From Monoraphidium neglectum (Eukaryota > Chlorophyta > Chlorophyceae > Sphaeropleales > Selenastraceae), in the NCBI RefSeq assembly GCF_000611645.1, contig NW_014013607.1, forward strand, positions 50,495-62,758: a stretch of 12,264 nt of DNA, read 5' to 3'. This document shows, piece by piece, positions 1-7,826 of this stretch. Made by a program: the position numbers and the translations under genes. Positions within the stretch are counted from its first letter, which is position 1; each line of letters opens with the position of its first letter. The notes beneath the pieces are model-generated. The model saw only the letters and a list, made by a program, of their open reading frames with translations. It was not told the DNA's origin and ran no database searches.

Positions 1-24
1 CAACAAGCCCCAACAGACCGCCAC

Positions 25-1315
25 CCGCCTGCGATGAGCAGCTCGTCTAGGATGTAGTAAGCCTTGTGGAAGTTGAAGATCAGGTCCAGCTCGCACACAT
101 TGCCAAAGTACCTGTCAAGGGGTTGGGAGTCCGATTGCCCATGCACCTGTCAACTGAAGTGGGGGCGAGCTACGTGGGCAACAGCCAGCAACTCTACTGG
201 TGTGATGCAAGTCAGGCGCCCCTGACCTGAGCTTATGCAGGCAAGCCGTATATTCTCAGTGCAGCCCCAGGCACCGCCGGTGCCATTTCCAGCTCGCCGA
301 CACCCGCGTTTGTGCACCTCAAGCCAGCCACCCCACCAGCCATCTGAGGCCAGTCTTACCTGTCCAGCACCTCCACAAAGTGGTGGATGACTTCCAGCAC
401 CAGCAGCTCGTTGTCGGCCGGGTCCACGCCGCACACAAAGTACAGGCTGGCATACCGCTTGTACACCTGCCGCCCAGGTTCGTGGGGACATGGGTGGGGG
501 CAGGCCACTCGCGCGCGAGCCATGTGTGAAACACTGCTTTGCTCGCCGAGGAGCGACGCCTTCACACATGCATGGCGCAACGTTGCATGTCTTTGTCACT
601 GCTGCCGTGTGCCTCAAGCACATGGCAGTGCCACGGTGCTGCCTGTCCAGCCGGTGATAAACCAAACCAACAAAAGGACGCGCAGCCTCACCAGCTTGTA
701 GTTCTTCCAATCTACGAAGTTGCAAAGCTTGAGAGGCCGCTGCAGCACCAAGGGCGTCGTCTCCTTCATGATGCGCGCCCGCTCCTTTTGGCTGCGCGCG
801 TGACGCGCAGACATATCCGGCGGCAGGAGAATGCGCGGTCAGGCTGCGCCCGCCCTTGAGCCCTAGACCCCGCTGCGCCGCCTGTCTACCCTGCACTCAC
901 ACAGATGGTTCCTGCATGGTCGTGCGGCCGCTGCTGCTCAAGAGTTAATGCGGCTGCTCTGGCTCCAGGATGCCGTCAGCGCACCTGAATGTGTTGTACC
1001 ACTTGGCGAGGCGAACCTTGCCCTGCCTCGACATCAGCAGGAAGAAGTGGATCTGCACATGGCAGCGAGCGCAGTTGCTGAGAGGCAAACCAGACCGTGC
1101 TAAAGCTGTTAAAACACGGCCACAACACCACAAGCGAGCTGGGATTTGCCAAACAGCAGCAGAGCGCTAGCAGCAGAGCACCGAACAGGGGCACCCGCCG
1201 CCAAGGGCGCGCGATCAGGCGGAGCGCGCTGCACGCCAACACCATTGAATGTAAGACATCTCATCAATCACATACAAAGCACCAGCGCGCGCCATCGGCT
1301 CAACCAACGCACCAT
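25..1315 (-). CDS. AP1S: AP-1 adaptor complex sigma (small) subunit, 5' part of gene
   Basis: This is the small sigma subunit of the AP-1 clathrin adaptor, which sorts cargo at the trans-Golgi network and endosomes as part of a heterotetramer with gamma, beta and mu. Exons on the minus strand are 1315-1313 (ATG only, candidate), 1052-985, 791-692, 466-360 and 111-25; all introns are GT-AG and phases match. Joined, they give about 121 residues of a protein normally near 160. Family blocks in order are [19 protein letters not shown] (2-20), [17 protein letters not shown] (41-57), YKRYASLYF (59-67), [18 protein letters not shown] (75-92) and [20 protein letters not shown] (94-113), then LDELLIAG. 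They match AP-1 sigma better than AP-2 sigma, which has a different N-terminal block and NEYFHNVCELDLVFNF. The initiator exon is inferred because no in-frame ATG precedes IHFF. The last donor (GTGGCG, from 24) is weak, so the 3' limit at 25 is approximate. The C-terminal 35-40 residues lie beyond the left edge. Confidence 0.93.
1313..1315 (-). other. Candidate one-codon initiator exon of the AP-1 sigma gene
   Basis: The minus strand reads ATG followed at once by GTGCGT, a usable donor. The coding exon that begins IHFFLL is preceded by a GTGCAG acceptor, with ATC as its first codon at 1052-1050. Joining the two gives M-I-H-F-F, the expected AP-1 sigma N-terminus, with phase 0 on both sides and a 260-bp intron (1053-1312). 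No ATG lies in frame directly before IHFF: the nearby CCATGTG is out of frame. This is inference; a different ATG further upstream could serve. Confidence 0.45.
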
Positions 1316-1328
1316 GGTGCTGGATCAG

Positions 1329-1356
1329 GGGGGCCAGCGGCCCCCGGTATACCGGG
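1329..1356. repeat. Hairpin plus overlapping 14-bp palindrome beside the AP-1 sigma start
   Basis: GGGGGCC (1329-1335) and GGCCCCC (1339-1345) form a 7-bp stem with a 3-nt loop. It overlaps a perfect palindrome, CCCGGTATACCGGG (1343-1356). A further palindrome, CTACCGGTAG, lies at 1386-1395, and a near-copy, CTACCGTAG, lies about 60 bp further on. The cluster begins about 14 bp upstream of the candidate AP-1 sigma ATG on its strand, so it falls in the 5' UTR or core promoter. A regulatory role is only inferred. Confidence 0.5.
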
Positions 1357-1600
1357 AGTTCTTCTTCTACTGTACAATGCCGAAACTACCGGTAGAATCC
1401 TGTTGCACGTAAAGGCTGCTGCACTTCGATCTGGCGGTACTTTAGCTCTGGACTACCGTAGCGTGAAGCAATGTCAGTCGCTGTATGTGTGTTTCAATGT
1501 TGCGTACAAGGCACTTCGGGCCGACAGATGGGTGACAGATGCCACATTCCGCAAAGGCATGGCCATGTCGCCGCACCTCTGACCAGTGCGCTCCCGCTCA

Positions 1601-1632
1601 GCAATGGCCGCGGCGCTGCCATTGCAAATGGC
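1601..1632. repeat. Three-armed inverted repeat
   Basis: GCAATGGC (1601-1608) pairs with GCCATTGC (1618-1625) across a 9-nt loop. The second arm can instead pair with AATGGC (1627-1632) across 3 nt. Two mutually exclusive hairpins are therefore possible. It lies in the intergenic region, and no function can be assigned. Confidence 0.4.
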
Positions 1633-1950
1633 CATAATTGGTGCGCAGCTGCCTGAGCGGTGCAGGTTCAGTGCTTGGCCAACCTGTAAACATTTGGCTG
1701 CATCAAATGCAATGTGATGGCAGCAAGGCTTGGACATTTGCAGCTCTTGAAGCTGTGCGCACACGTACGACGGAGCGGTACTCCATGTTGTTGAGCAGAT
1801 CCGGCAAACGCGCTTCGCCTCCACTTGAGCGCCACTCTGGTTTGAGAGGGCCAGGGTCGGTCAGACACTCCGCACATGTGGTGGCACCAAGTTGCATGGC
1901 GGTTGGGGGCTGCCACTGGCTGGCGCATGACAAGAAGCTGATTGGATTGC

Positions 1951-1971
1951 AGTGCAGCTGCCAGCTGCACT
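1951..1971. repeat. Near-perfect palindrome, 10-bp arms, 1-nt centre
   Basis: AGTGCAGCTG (1951-1960) and CAGCTGCACT (1962-1971) are exact reverse complements around a single C. The element is about 120 bp past the stop of the YchJ-like gene on that gene's strand. It contains two overlapping CAGCTG cores. Function unknown. Confidence 0.45.
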
Positions 1972-2016
1972 TCATGTGTTGGACGGCGGCAGCAAACGCT
2001 CAATCAAGCAGCGCCC

Positions 2017-2035
2017 CGTCGTCTCGAAGACGACG
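2017..2035. repeat. 8-bp-stem hairpin downstream of the YchJ-like gene
   Basis: CGTCGTCT (2017-2024) and AGACGACG (2028-2035) form a perfect stem with a CGA loop. It lies about 57 bp beyond the YchJ-like stop codon and some 34 bp past the TGTAA signal on the same strand, so it is probably outside the mature transcript. A role in 3' end formation is possible but not shown. Confidence 0.4.
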
Positions 2036-2068
2036 AGCTACCTTGCCAAGGACATGACAGCAGATTTG

Positions 2069-2073
2069 TTACA
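2069..2073 (-). promoter_or_regulatory. TGTAA-type polyadenylation signal for the YchJ-like gene
   Basis: The minus strand reads TGTAA about 18 nt past the stop codon. TGTAA is the usual near-upstream poly(A) element in volvocine green algae, which is established knowledge. The stop codon itself also sits in a GTGTAA context (2092-2096). Because the motif is only five bases long, chance occurrence is quite possible. Confidence 0.3.
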
Positions 2074-2091
2074 GAGCCAGCAGAGCCTGAT

Positions 2092-3892
2092 TTACACCGA
2101 GCCGACGGGCGCCCCTAGCCGCCGCATCGCTTCCAAGTAGAGATCAAGGTCCAGTACCCCGTCATCCCCTTGCTGCGCCGCCATCGCCGCCACTGCCTGC
2201 GCCTCTGGTGCCGCCGCCTGCCAGGGTGATGACCCGTGGCCCTGCCGCTGCCGGCGCCGCCGACCGGCACCGTCGCCAGCTGAACTCTCAGCCGCCGCCA
2301 TGGCTTCCTGCCTGGCCCGCCTGACCGCCTCAGGCGTTGCCAGGTCAACAAACCACTCGCGCCCGCCGTCGGCCGCCGTCCCCAGAGAGTCACGCCGGCC
2401 CAGGCGCCGCGGGCCCTGAGCAAACATGCGACGCCGCCCCTGCAGGCCGCTGCCGCCCGCCGGCGCTGCCATCCCCAACGCCGCCGGATCGTGCTCCTGG
2501 ATGATTTCAACGATCGCCGTCGCGTCGTGTAGCGTTGGCATCTCATGCGTCATACCGAAGTACAGCCAGCGCCCTGCGTCCCGCTGGCCGCCGCCAGCCC
2601 CATCAACCTGGCTGTCATCGCGGCTGCCGTCCCGCCTGCAGAGCTCCATGACCGTCCACCTCTCCCCGGCGACGTCCTCGCCGCCCGCAGTCGCCTCCAG
2701 CACATACGCCACCACCCACGTGCCGGGCTGGTCGCCCTCACAGTGTGCCATGCCCAGGGTCCTGAACTTGAGGCGCGCGTGTAGCGCGGCACGCCGCCGC
2801 AGGCGGCGCTCCAGCAGGCGCGTGTCGGAGCGCAGTATGCCGCCGAGCAGCGCCGCAGCGTCGCCGTCAGGGTGCAGCGTCGACGCCAGGAATGGCACCA
2901 GGCCGAGGGTGAGCGCCGAGACGCGTGCGCGTACGAGGTCAGGCGCGGTGGGGGGCGTGGCCGCGCCAGAGTGGTAGGGCTGGCAGCAGGACTGCAGGAA
3001 GGGCGGAGGCAGCAGGGTATAGGACGAGGAGGTTTCAGATGCGATAGCGTGAGCGAAAGCCGATTAAAGGCAGCGTGCGCATAAACGAGGCAGAGCAAGG
3101 GTCGCCGGCGTTGGCATGTGCCGCACTTGCGCAGTGCGAGTGAGGCAACGCGCACCTTGTAGGGTTGGCCCGACGCACACGGGCACGCCTGCCAGGGCTT
3201 TACGGCCGCCGCGGCGGACCGCCGCTGCTTCGCCTGCCTTGTCCCGAACCCGGCGCCGCCAGCACGCCCTGCCTCGGCGCCTGTGCCCGAGGCGCCCGCC
3301 GCATCCGCCGCCCCGCCGTAAAGCTCATTCGACTCGTCGACCCCAGACCCGTCCGACAGCACATCCGCAGCATCCGCCGCTGCGAGCATCTGGTCAAACA
3401 TGGAAGTGCTGGAGTCAAAGCGCTGCTGCTGCTGCCACAGCTGCTGAGGGGAGAGCCACGTGCTGGCCCGTGGCGCCAGCGCCAGGGCCTCGGCAGGCGG
3501 GCGTTCAGCCGGGCTGGAGGGGGAGCCGGCTTGGCTGCCCGCCGCCGCCACTGCGGTCAGGTTGATATTTGCGCAAGGGCCACTTCTGTATGGCTGCCAC
3601 TCCTTCCAAGGCCGTACTCTGTGGAGACAGGCTCCTGCATGGTGTGGCCAGGAGAAACATGCGTGGTCAGCCAGCAGAGCACAGCAGCACGAGCAGGCTT
3701 CGGGGCGGTGGCGGCAGCAGCTGGGGTAGCGGTGATGACAGCATGTTCGCAGACGGTAGATGCTCGACATGGGAATCAATAAGAGATTAGACTGTCCGTC
3801 CGCCGCGTGTAAGCCCGTCACCGAGTCCTCGACTCACCTGCGTTGTGCCGCCATGTCATCCGGGATGTTGCACGCTGTCCCACAGCGCCCAT
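2092..3892 (-). CDS. YchJ-type (UPF0225) protein with SEC-C zinc motif and NTF2-like domain
   Basis: Function is unknown in this family, which is mostly bacterial; the SEC-C motif also ends bacterial SecA, where it binds zinc and SecB. Exons on the minus strand are 3892-3838, 3634-3156 and 2991-2092; introns of 203 and 164 bp are GT-AG and in phase. The product is 477 residues. Residues 1-168 are an Ala/Gly/Ser-rich extension with WQQQQ and an acidic patch near DQMLAAADAADVLSDGSG, possibly including an organelle leader. The SEC-C motif CPCASGQPYKSCCQPYHSG spans 169-187; all four Cys are kept and Ala replaces the usual second Gly. RARVSALTLG and FLASTLHPD (199-220) follow, in the position of YchJ's LMRSRYSA and YLLxTxHP. 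LKFRTLG (252-258), WVVAYVLEA, ELCRRDG and GRWLYF (318-323) match the NTF2-like sheet. An Arg-rich low-complexity tail follows. The start is chosen for its CAG|GTGAGT donor; an alternative ATG at 3770 stays in frame by reading through intron 1. Confidence 0.82.
3838..3892 (-). other. Candidate first exon of the YchJ-like gene
   Basis: The minus strand starts ATGGGCGCTGTGGG and runs 18 codons plus one base to CAG|GTGAGT, a consensus donor. The acceptor CATGCAG|GAGCC at 3634 receives the split codon in the frame that leads into the SEC-C motif. The encoded start, MGAVGQRATSRMTWRHNA, is basic and hydroxylated, as organelle leaders often are. This is not proof of targeting. The rival model begins at the ATG at 3770 inside the intron and encodes a Cys- and His-rich start. 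Confidence 0.5.
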
Positions 3893-5241
3893 TGAAATAG
3901 TCATTTTTGCATGTGAATACAGTGGAGGCCGGATATAGCTCTGTGATCTCGCAGATCTCTTCTGTATTTGCTATAACGGTATATAGGGGGGGCTCCGGGG
4001 TCAAGTTGAACTAGCAACGAGGCATGGTGCAATATGTCGAACAGGGTTGTATCATACGCGCTCAAGCCATGCGTGTCGGCCTACCGTGTAGTAGCAGGGG
4101 GTGACAGCTGCCTGGTGACTTTGTCAAAGCGATTCAACTTTGACCTCTGGTGAGCTCCTCCAGGCACCACAAGGTAACAGCGTGCGCCTCACTGCATGCA
4201 TGCGACTTCAGTGACATATCTTGACCTCTGGCTCATCATGGTCCAGGCGTGTCTGACCTCGGCGGCCTTGCCAAAGGAATGGCTCTCCATCCCGCATGGC
4301 TGCATAGGAGAGCGGCAGCCTGCGCTGTTGCTCTACTACTGGTATCCCCACCCCAAAATCTCGCGGCATCGCTCCAGCCGCTTGCGCTGGTTCTGCCCCC
4401 GCTGCTGACCCCCTGCGCGACGCCCGTCAAAGTGGATGCAGGCAACCGGGTGAGAGCTCAGCCAGGCTAACAGCTGGGCCTGCACTTTCTCATCCTGGAT
4501 GCGCTGTTTGGCCGCTGCTTGAACTCTGAGGCGATGCTTGTGTTTTTGTGTCCAACACTCAACACATCTCTGTGGACGTTCCCGCGGTTGATTTGACAGC
4601 ATTCGGTCACCACCTCCATTGTAAGCTGAAATCCGTGCGCGTCACATGTGATTTTGGATACATACACGCGCACTCGTGCATGGCGTGCTTCGTCTGTTGG
4701 TGCGCTTGCAGTAAATTTGAGGCACTGTGAGAGCGCGGCCGCGTTTCAGCAAGGTCTCCTGCCAACCTCACGCAGCCGTGTTACCAACAGCCCAACGGCA
4801 GCCACTGCACAGTGGCAGAGTCAGAAGCGCAGCTTGTCTCAAAACAGGTGCGCAGAGGGTGAGCAGGGGGCGGTCACGGGGCTCGGCCGCCAGCGAGCCA
4901 GGCCGCGCACGTTCTGCGGCATTCTTAGCACAGGCATTATTTCAGGGCTCGCCGCCAGAATAAGCGGCGTTTCAGCCGGTGTGCGCCGGGGAACACAAGC
5001 GATGCCAATGCGCGTGGCCGCCTGTGGCACCTCACTCAACCGGCGGCGTCCGCGCACCCCCTCTCCCTCCCCCCCCTCCCGCCCTTTGCTTGCGCACGGG
5101 TCTAGGGGGTTATGGGAGAGGGATGCCAAAGTAGGTCTGGCGCCCACCTCCAGGCTTGGAACTGTTGGGTCGCCACAGTTGTTGTTGGCGCCTGCATCTA
5201 CTGGGCTTTCGCTGCCACAGGCTCCTGTGCCAGGTGCCAGC
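3893..5241. other. Intergenic region between the YchJ-like and Hsp70 genes
   Basis: This 1.35-kb stretch must contain the Hsp70 3' UTR and the YchJ-like promoter. I looked for substrate-binding-domain exons of the Hsp70 on the minus strand and found none: nothing resembles the DVTPLSLGIE or RNTTIP blocks. About 4336-4673 minus has two overlapping open frames with partly protein-like composition, discussed as a finding. The long plus-strand frame 4648-5259 is Arg/Ser/Pro-rich and looks like noise. No RNA gene was recognised. Confidence 0.55.
3931..3985 (-). promoter_or_regulatory. TATA-like sites upstream of the YchJ-like gene
   Basis: On the minus strand TATATAC reads at 3985-3979 and CTATATCC at 3938-3931. 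These are about 90 and 40 bp upstream of the chosen ATG at 3892. Both lie in locally AT-rich sequence, unlike the surrounding DNA. Either could set transcription start; there is no other evidence. Confidence 0.3.
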
Positions 5242-5794
5242 TCAGACCTGGAAGCCTGACGCGCGCTGGTGCAGCTCCTCCACGTATGAGCCGTCCATGA
5301 TCTCTACCCCGCTGGTGAGGCCCAAGAGCAGGCCGGCCTGGATGGCAGCGCCCACGGCGACGCACTGCTCCGGGTCAACCTCGGACCTATCAGGTTGTGT
5401 CGATGTTGCGGTTGATGGCGGTGGTGATAGTGGTGGTGGCGGGCTGGGTATGGTGCTGCATTGACTGTCATGCGCCCATGGGTGGGGATCACTGTTGTGG
5501 TGTGAGCAAGTGATGTGAGCAAGTTTTGTCGATGCCTTGCCTCAGCGAGTATGCCAGATAGGCGACTGTTTGCACGTGTCAACACTACACTTGCAATGTG
5601 GTGGTCTCCTCACCTGGGATCCAACCCCGTTATGTGCCGCACATAGTCCCGAACAATGGGCATCCGTGTTGCACCGCCAACAAGCACCGCCGCCGTAGCG
5701 ACCCGCGGCTTTGGGGCGTACTTGTCCACCACCGCCGTCGCCGTTGCTGCAGTCCCCGCCGCTCCGACCACACTGCTGCTGCTGCTGCTGGTGC

Positions 5795-5827
<33 letters not shown>

Positions 5828-7826
5828 TGCCTGGCCCTAGCCGCCGCTCAAAAGCGTCACTGTCAGACGCAAATGCGAGCTTGCACTGCTCCGCCGCACT
5901 CGCAAGAGGCGGCCACAGGCGTTGCCGCAGCGCCGTGGTAGCCTCCAGCAGATCGCTCTCAGTCACAATGGTTTCCAAGCCAACAGCGCCGTCCCCGCCG
6001 GCCCTGCCACCACCGCTGCCGCCGCCGCTGCCTGGAACCTGCCCAATGAGCCCCGGCAGCTTCACCTCGGCTTCTTTGCGGCTGCTTAGGCGCACCTTTG
6101 CCGCTTCTGCGGCGCGCAGGAGCCGCCCCGCGGCGACGGGGTCGGCGGCGGCGGCGGCGGCGGCAGCGGGGCCGGACGTAGCGGCAAGGCGGCGCAGCAG
6201 CACGGCGACCAGCGCTCTGTCATAGTCGTCACCGCCCAGCTCGGAGTCGCCGGCGCTGGCCAAGACCTGGGGATGGTGACAGGTGGGAGAGGTTTGCAAC
6301 AACACCCTCGTCACAGCTTCAGCTTACCGCTGACGTCCGAGATCTGGGCTTGGCAGCGAGGCGGCCGCGCGCACGCGCCAGGCGGCGGCGGCTTTGCCAT
6401 GCGGGTGCGGTGCCGCCGGCGCGTGGCGCGCCAGCGCCCGCTGCTGCCATGCCCGGCCGGCACGTGGCGCAGCCCGTCACAGGTGAGCCGCCCCCAAAGC
6501 CACCCCGTGCGCCAGCCCCACCTCCATGATGCCCTCAAATGAGTCCAGCACCGAAACGTCATAGGTGCCACCCCCCAGGTCAAACACCAGGATTGTCTCG
6601 GACTCAAACGGCTTGCCAAAGCCAAACGCCATCGCCGCAGCCACCGGCTCCTGCAGCAGCGAAACGCGCTTCAGCCCAGCCAGTCGCGCGGCCTGCGGGG
6701 CGGTGCGTGCATGGCGCATGTCGGCACAACCGCCGCCGCGGTGCAGTGCACGGCAGGCAGTGGCCGGACGTCTTGCCCCCCATCCTCCATAAACTGACCC
6801 TGATAATTCATTTTTGGCTCCTGCAAGATGTAATTCGTTGCAATCCGTGCCCGCTTCCCTGTTTCTGGCACAGACAACATAAAAGCCAAGCTTGCATGGC
6901 ATGCCAGACAGCAGCGCAACTGTGCAGCAGCAGTGCTCCGACCTCGACTGTGGCGGCGCGCTGCGCCTTGGTGAAGTAGGCCGGCGTCGTCACAACCGCC
7001 TCCTCCACCTCAGCGTCCAGCTCCCGCGCAGCCAGCAGCACTGCGTGCCGCAGCACCTCAGCAGACACCTGGCCCCAACGCGCAGCGGCGGCGACAGGAA
7101 GAGGGGGGAGGCGCATTTGGTGGCTGGGTCGACGGATGCCGCGTCCCGGCCATCGCTGCTGCTGCGGCTGCGGCGGCGGCTGCTGCTACTGCGGTGAGGC
7201 TGCTGCTGCCGCCCCTGTTGCAGGCTGCCATTGTTTCCGCTTGCTACTGCTGCCACTGCTGCAAGCAGCACAGCAAATGTACAAGTCCACATTGCGGGGC
7301 TAGGGCCTCCGGTGCAGCCACACTCTAGGCTCAGGATCACCTGCTGTGGCGTTATGTCGGCGTCCAGCCGGGGGCACGCCAGCCGCACGCCGCCGTCGCT
7401 GCCCTCACAGATGCGGTACACCAGCTGTGCACCGGCCACCTCGGAGTACCGCCGCCCAATCAGGCGCTTGGCGCTGTAATAGGTGTTCAAAGGGTTGGAC
7501 CTGGCCTGGGCGCGCGCCGCGTCGCCGACCAGCCACTCGCCGCCCTCGTCTACCGCCGCAATCGAAGGGATTGTGAATGCCCCTGCACCAGCGCCGAGCA
7601 CGCCGGTGGGCAGCACGCGTGGTGCCGCATCGCCCGCGCGCAGCACGGCGACGACGCTGTTGGTGGTGCCGAGGTCGATGCCAACGGCGGCAGCGGCGGC
7701 GCGAGCATTGCACACCGCGGTTCGAAGACGGCTGGCCGGCCGGAGTGACGCAAGGGGCGCTGGGCGCTGCTTCACGTGTCTATATGGTGTGCATTGTTTC
7801 CGTCTATGCATCGCATTCATGCTCAT
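5242..7826 (-). CDS. Plastid-type Hsp70/DnaK ATPase domain protein lacking the substrate-binding domain
   Basis: This is an Hsp70 nucleotide-binding domain, an ATP-hydrolysing chaperone fold. Exons on the minus strand are 7826-7341, 7068-6943, 6692-6522, 6266-5614 and 5386-5242; four GT-AG introns of 227-272 bp have matching phases. The product is 526 residues. Residues 1 to about 42 are basic and rich in Ala, Ser and Arg, ending [11 protein letters not shown], which suggests a plastid transit peptide. Phosphate loop 1, GIDLGTTNS, is at 49-57; [10 protein letters not shown] holds the catalytic Lys at 120; [10 protein letters not shown] follows; QEPVAAAM has Glu219; phosphate loop 2, DLGGGTYD, is at 242-249; the adenosine motif LVGGATRMP is at 456-464; [16 protein letters not shown] closes the fold. 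Low-complexity inserts are Ala 295-302, Gly-rich 339-354 and a Ser/Thr run 408-426. The chain then ends [19 protein letters not shown] plus QV and TGA, where DnaK (about 640 residues) continues into the substrate-binding domain. The start is fixed by TAA TTA directly before ATG in frame. Confidence 0.88.
5773..5829. repeat. Interrupted CTG/CAG triplet run coding Ser/Thr in Hsp70
   Basis: The plus strand shows CTG triplets interrupted by GTG. On the coding minus strand the frame is AGC with ACC interruptions, giving the Ser/Thr tract at residues 408-426. The tract lies in the loop before the strand carrying LVGGATRMP, where DnaK has only a short connection. The same triplet is read as CAG (Gln) in the TMEM245-like gene. 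Confidence 0.9.
6143..6168. repeat. CGG/GCC triplet run coding Ala in Hsp70
   Basis: A run of GGC/CGG triplets on the plus strand reads as GCC codons on the minus strand and encodes eight alanines (residues 295-302). It falls between conserved blocks of the ATPase domain, probably in a surface loop. Confidence 0.85.

Larger units (their letters stand above)
1316..2091. other. Intergenic region between AP-1 sigma and the YchJ-like gene; no gene supported
   Basis: This stretch should hold the promoter and 5' UTR of the AP-1 sigma gene (right-to-left from about 1316) and the 3' end of the YchJ-like gene (leftward from 2091). Open frames exist on both strands, but none shows a recognisable domain, and most have a less biased third position than the genes around them. 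The DNA is visibly less GC-rich than the exons. What stands out is a set of short perfect inverted repeats, listed separately, and a TGTAA poly(A)-type signal on the minus strand at 2069-2073. Confidence 0.6.

Noticed and set aside
150..896. 248-residue minus-strand open frame across the AP-1 sigma locus
   Set aside because: It overlaps AP-1 sigma exons and introns in a different frame, while the spliced AP-1 sigma reading is strongly conserved. It is a shadow frame.
1474..1824. Cys-rich minus-strand frames with CxxC pairs (a possible zinc-finger relic)
   Set aside because: The CxxC pairs lie in different frames, starts are non-ATG, third-position bias is weak, and no family was recognised.
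2426..2977. 183-residue plus-strand frame opposite YchJ-like exon 3
   Set aside because: It is antisense to a well-supported domain, and its Ser/Pro/Arg composition is what the complement of GC-rich codons gives.
2092..3892. Bacterial contamination as the source of the YchJ-like gene
   Set aside because: The motif is interrupted by a GT-AG intron in phase, and flanking genes are plainly eukaryotic.
4648..5259. 203-residue plus-strand open frame
   Set aside because: It is antisense to the Hsp70 end, is rich in Arg, Ser and Pro, has no domain and no start context, and looks like a chance frame in GC-rich DNA.
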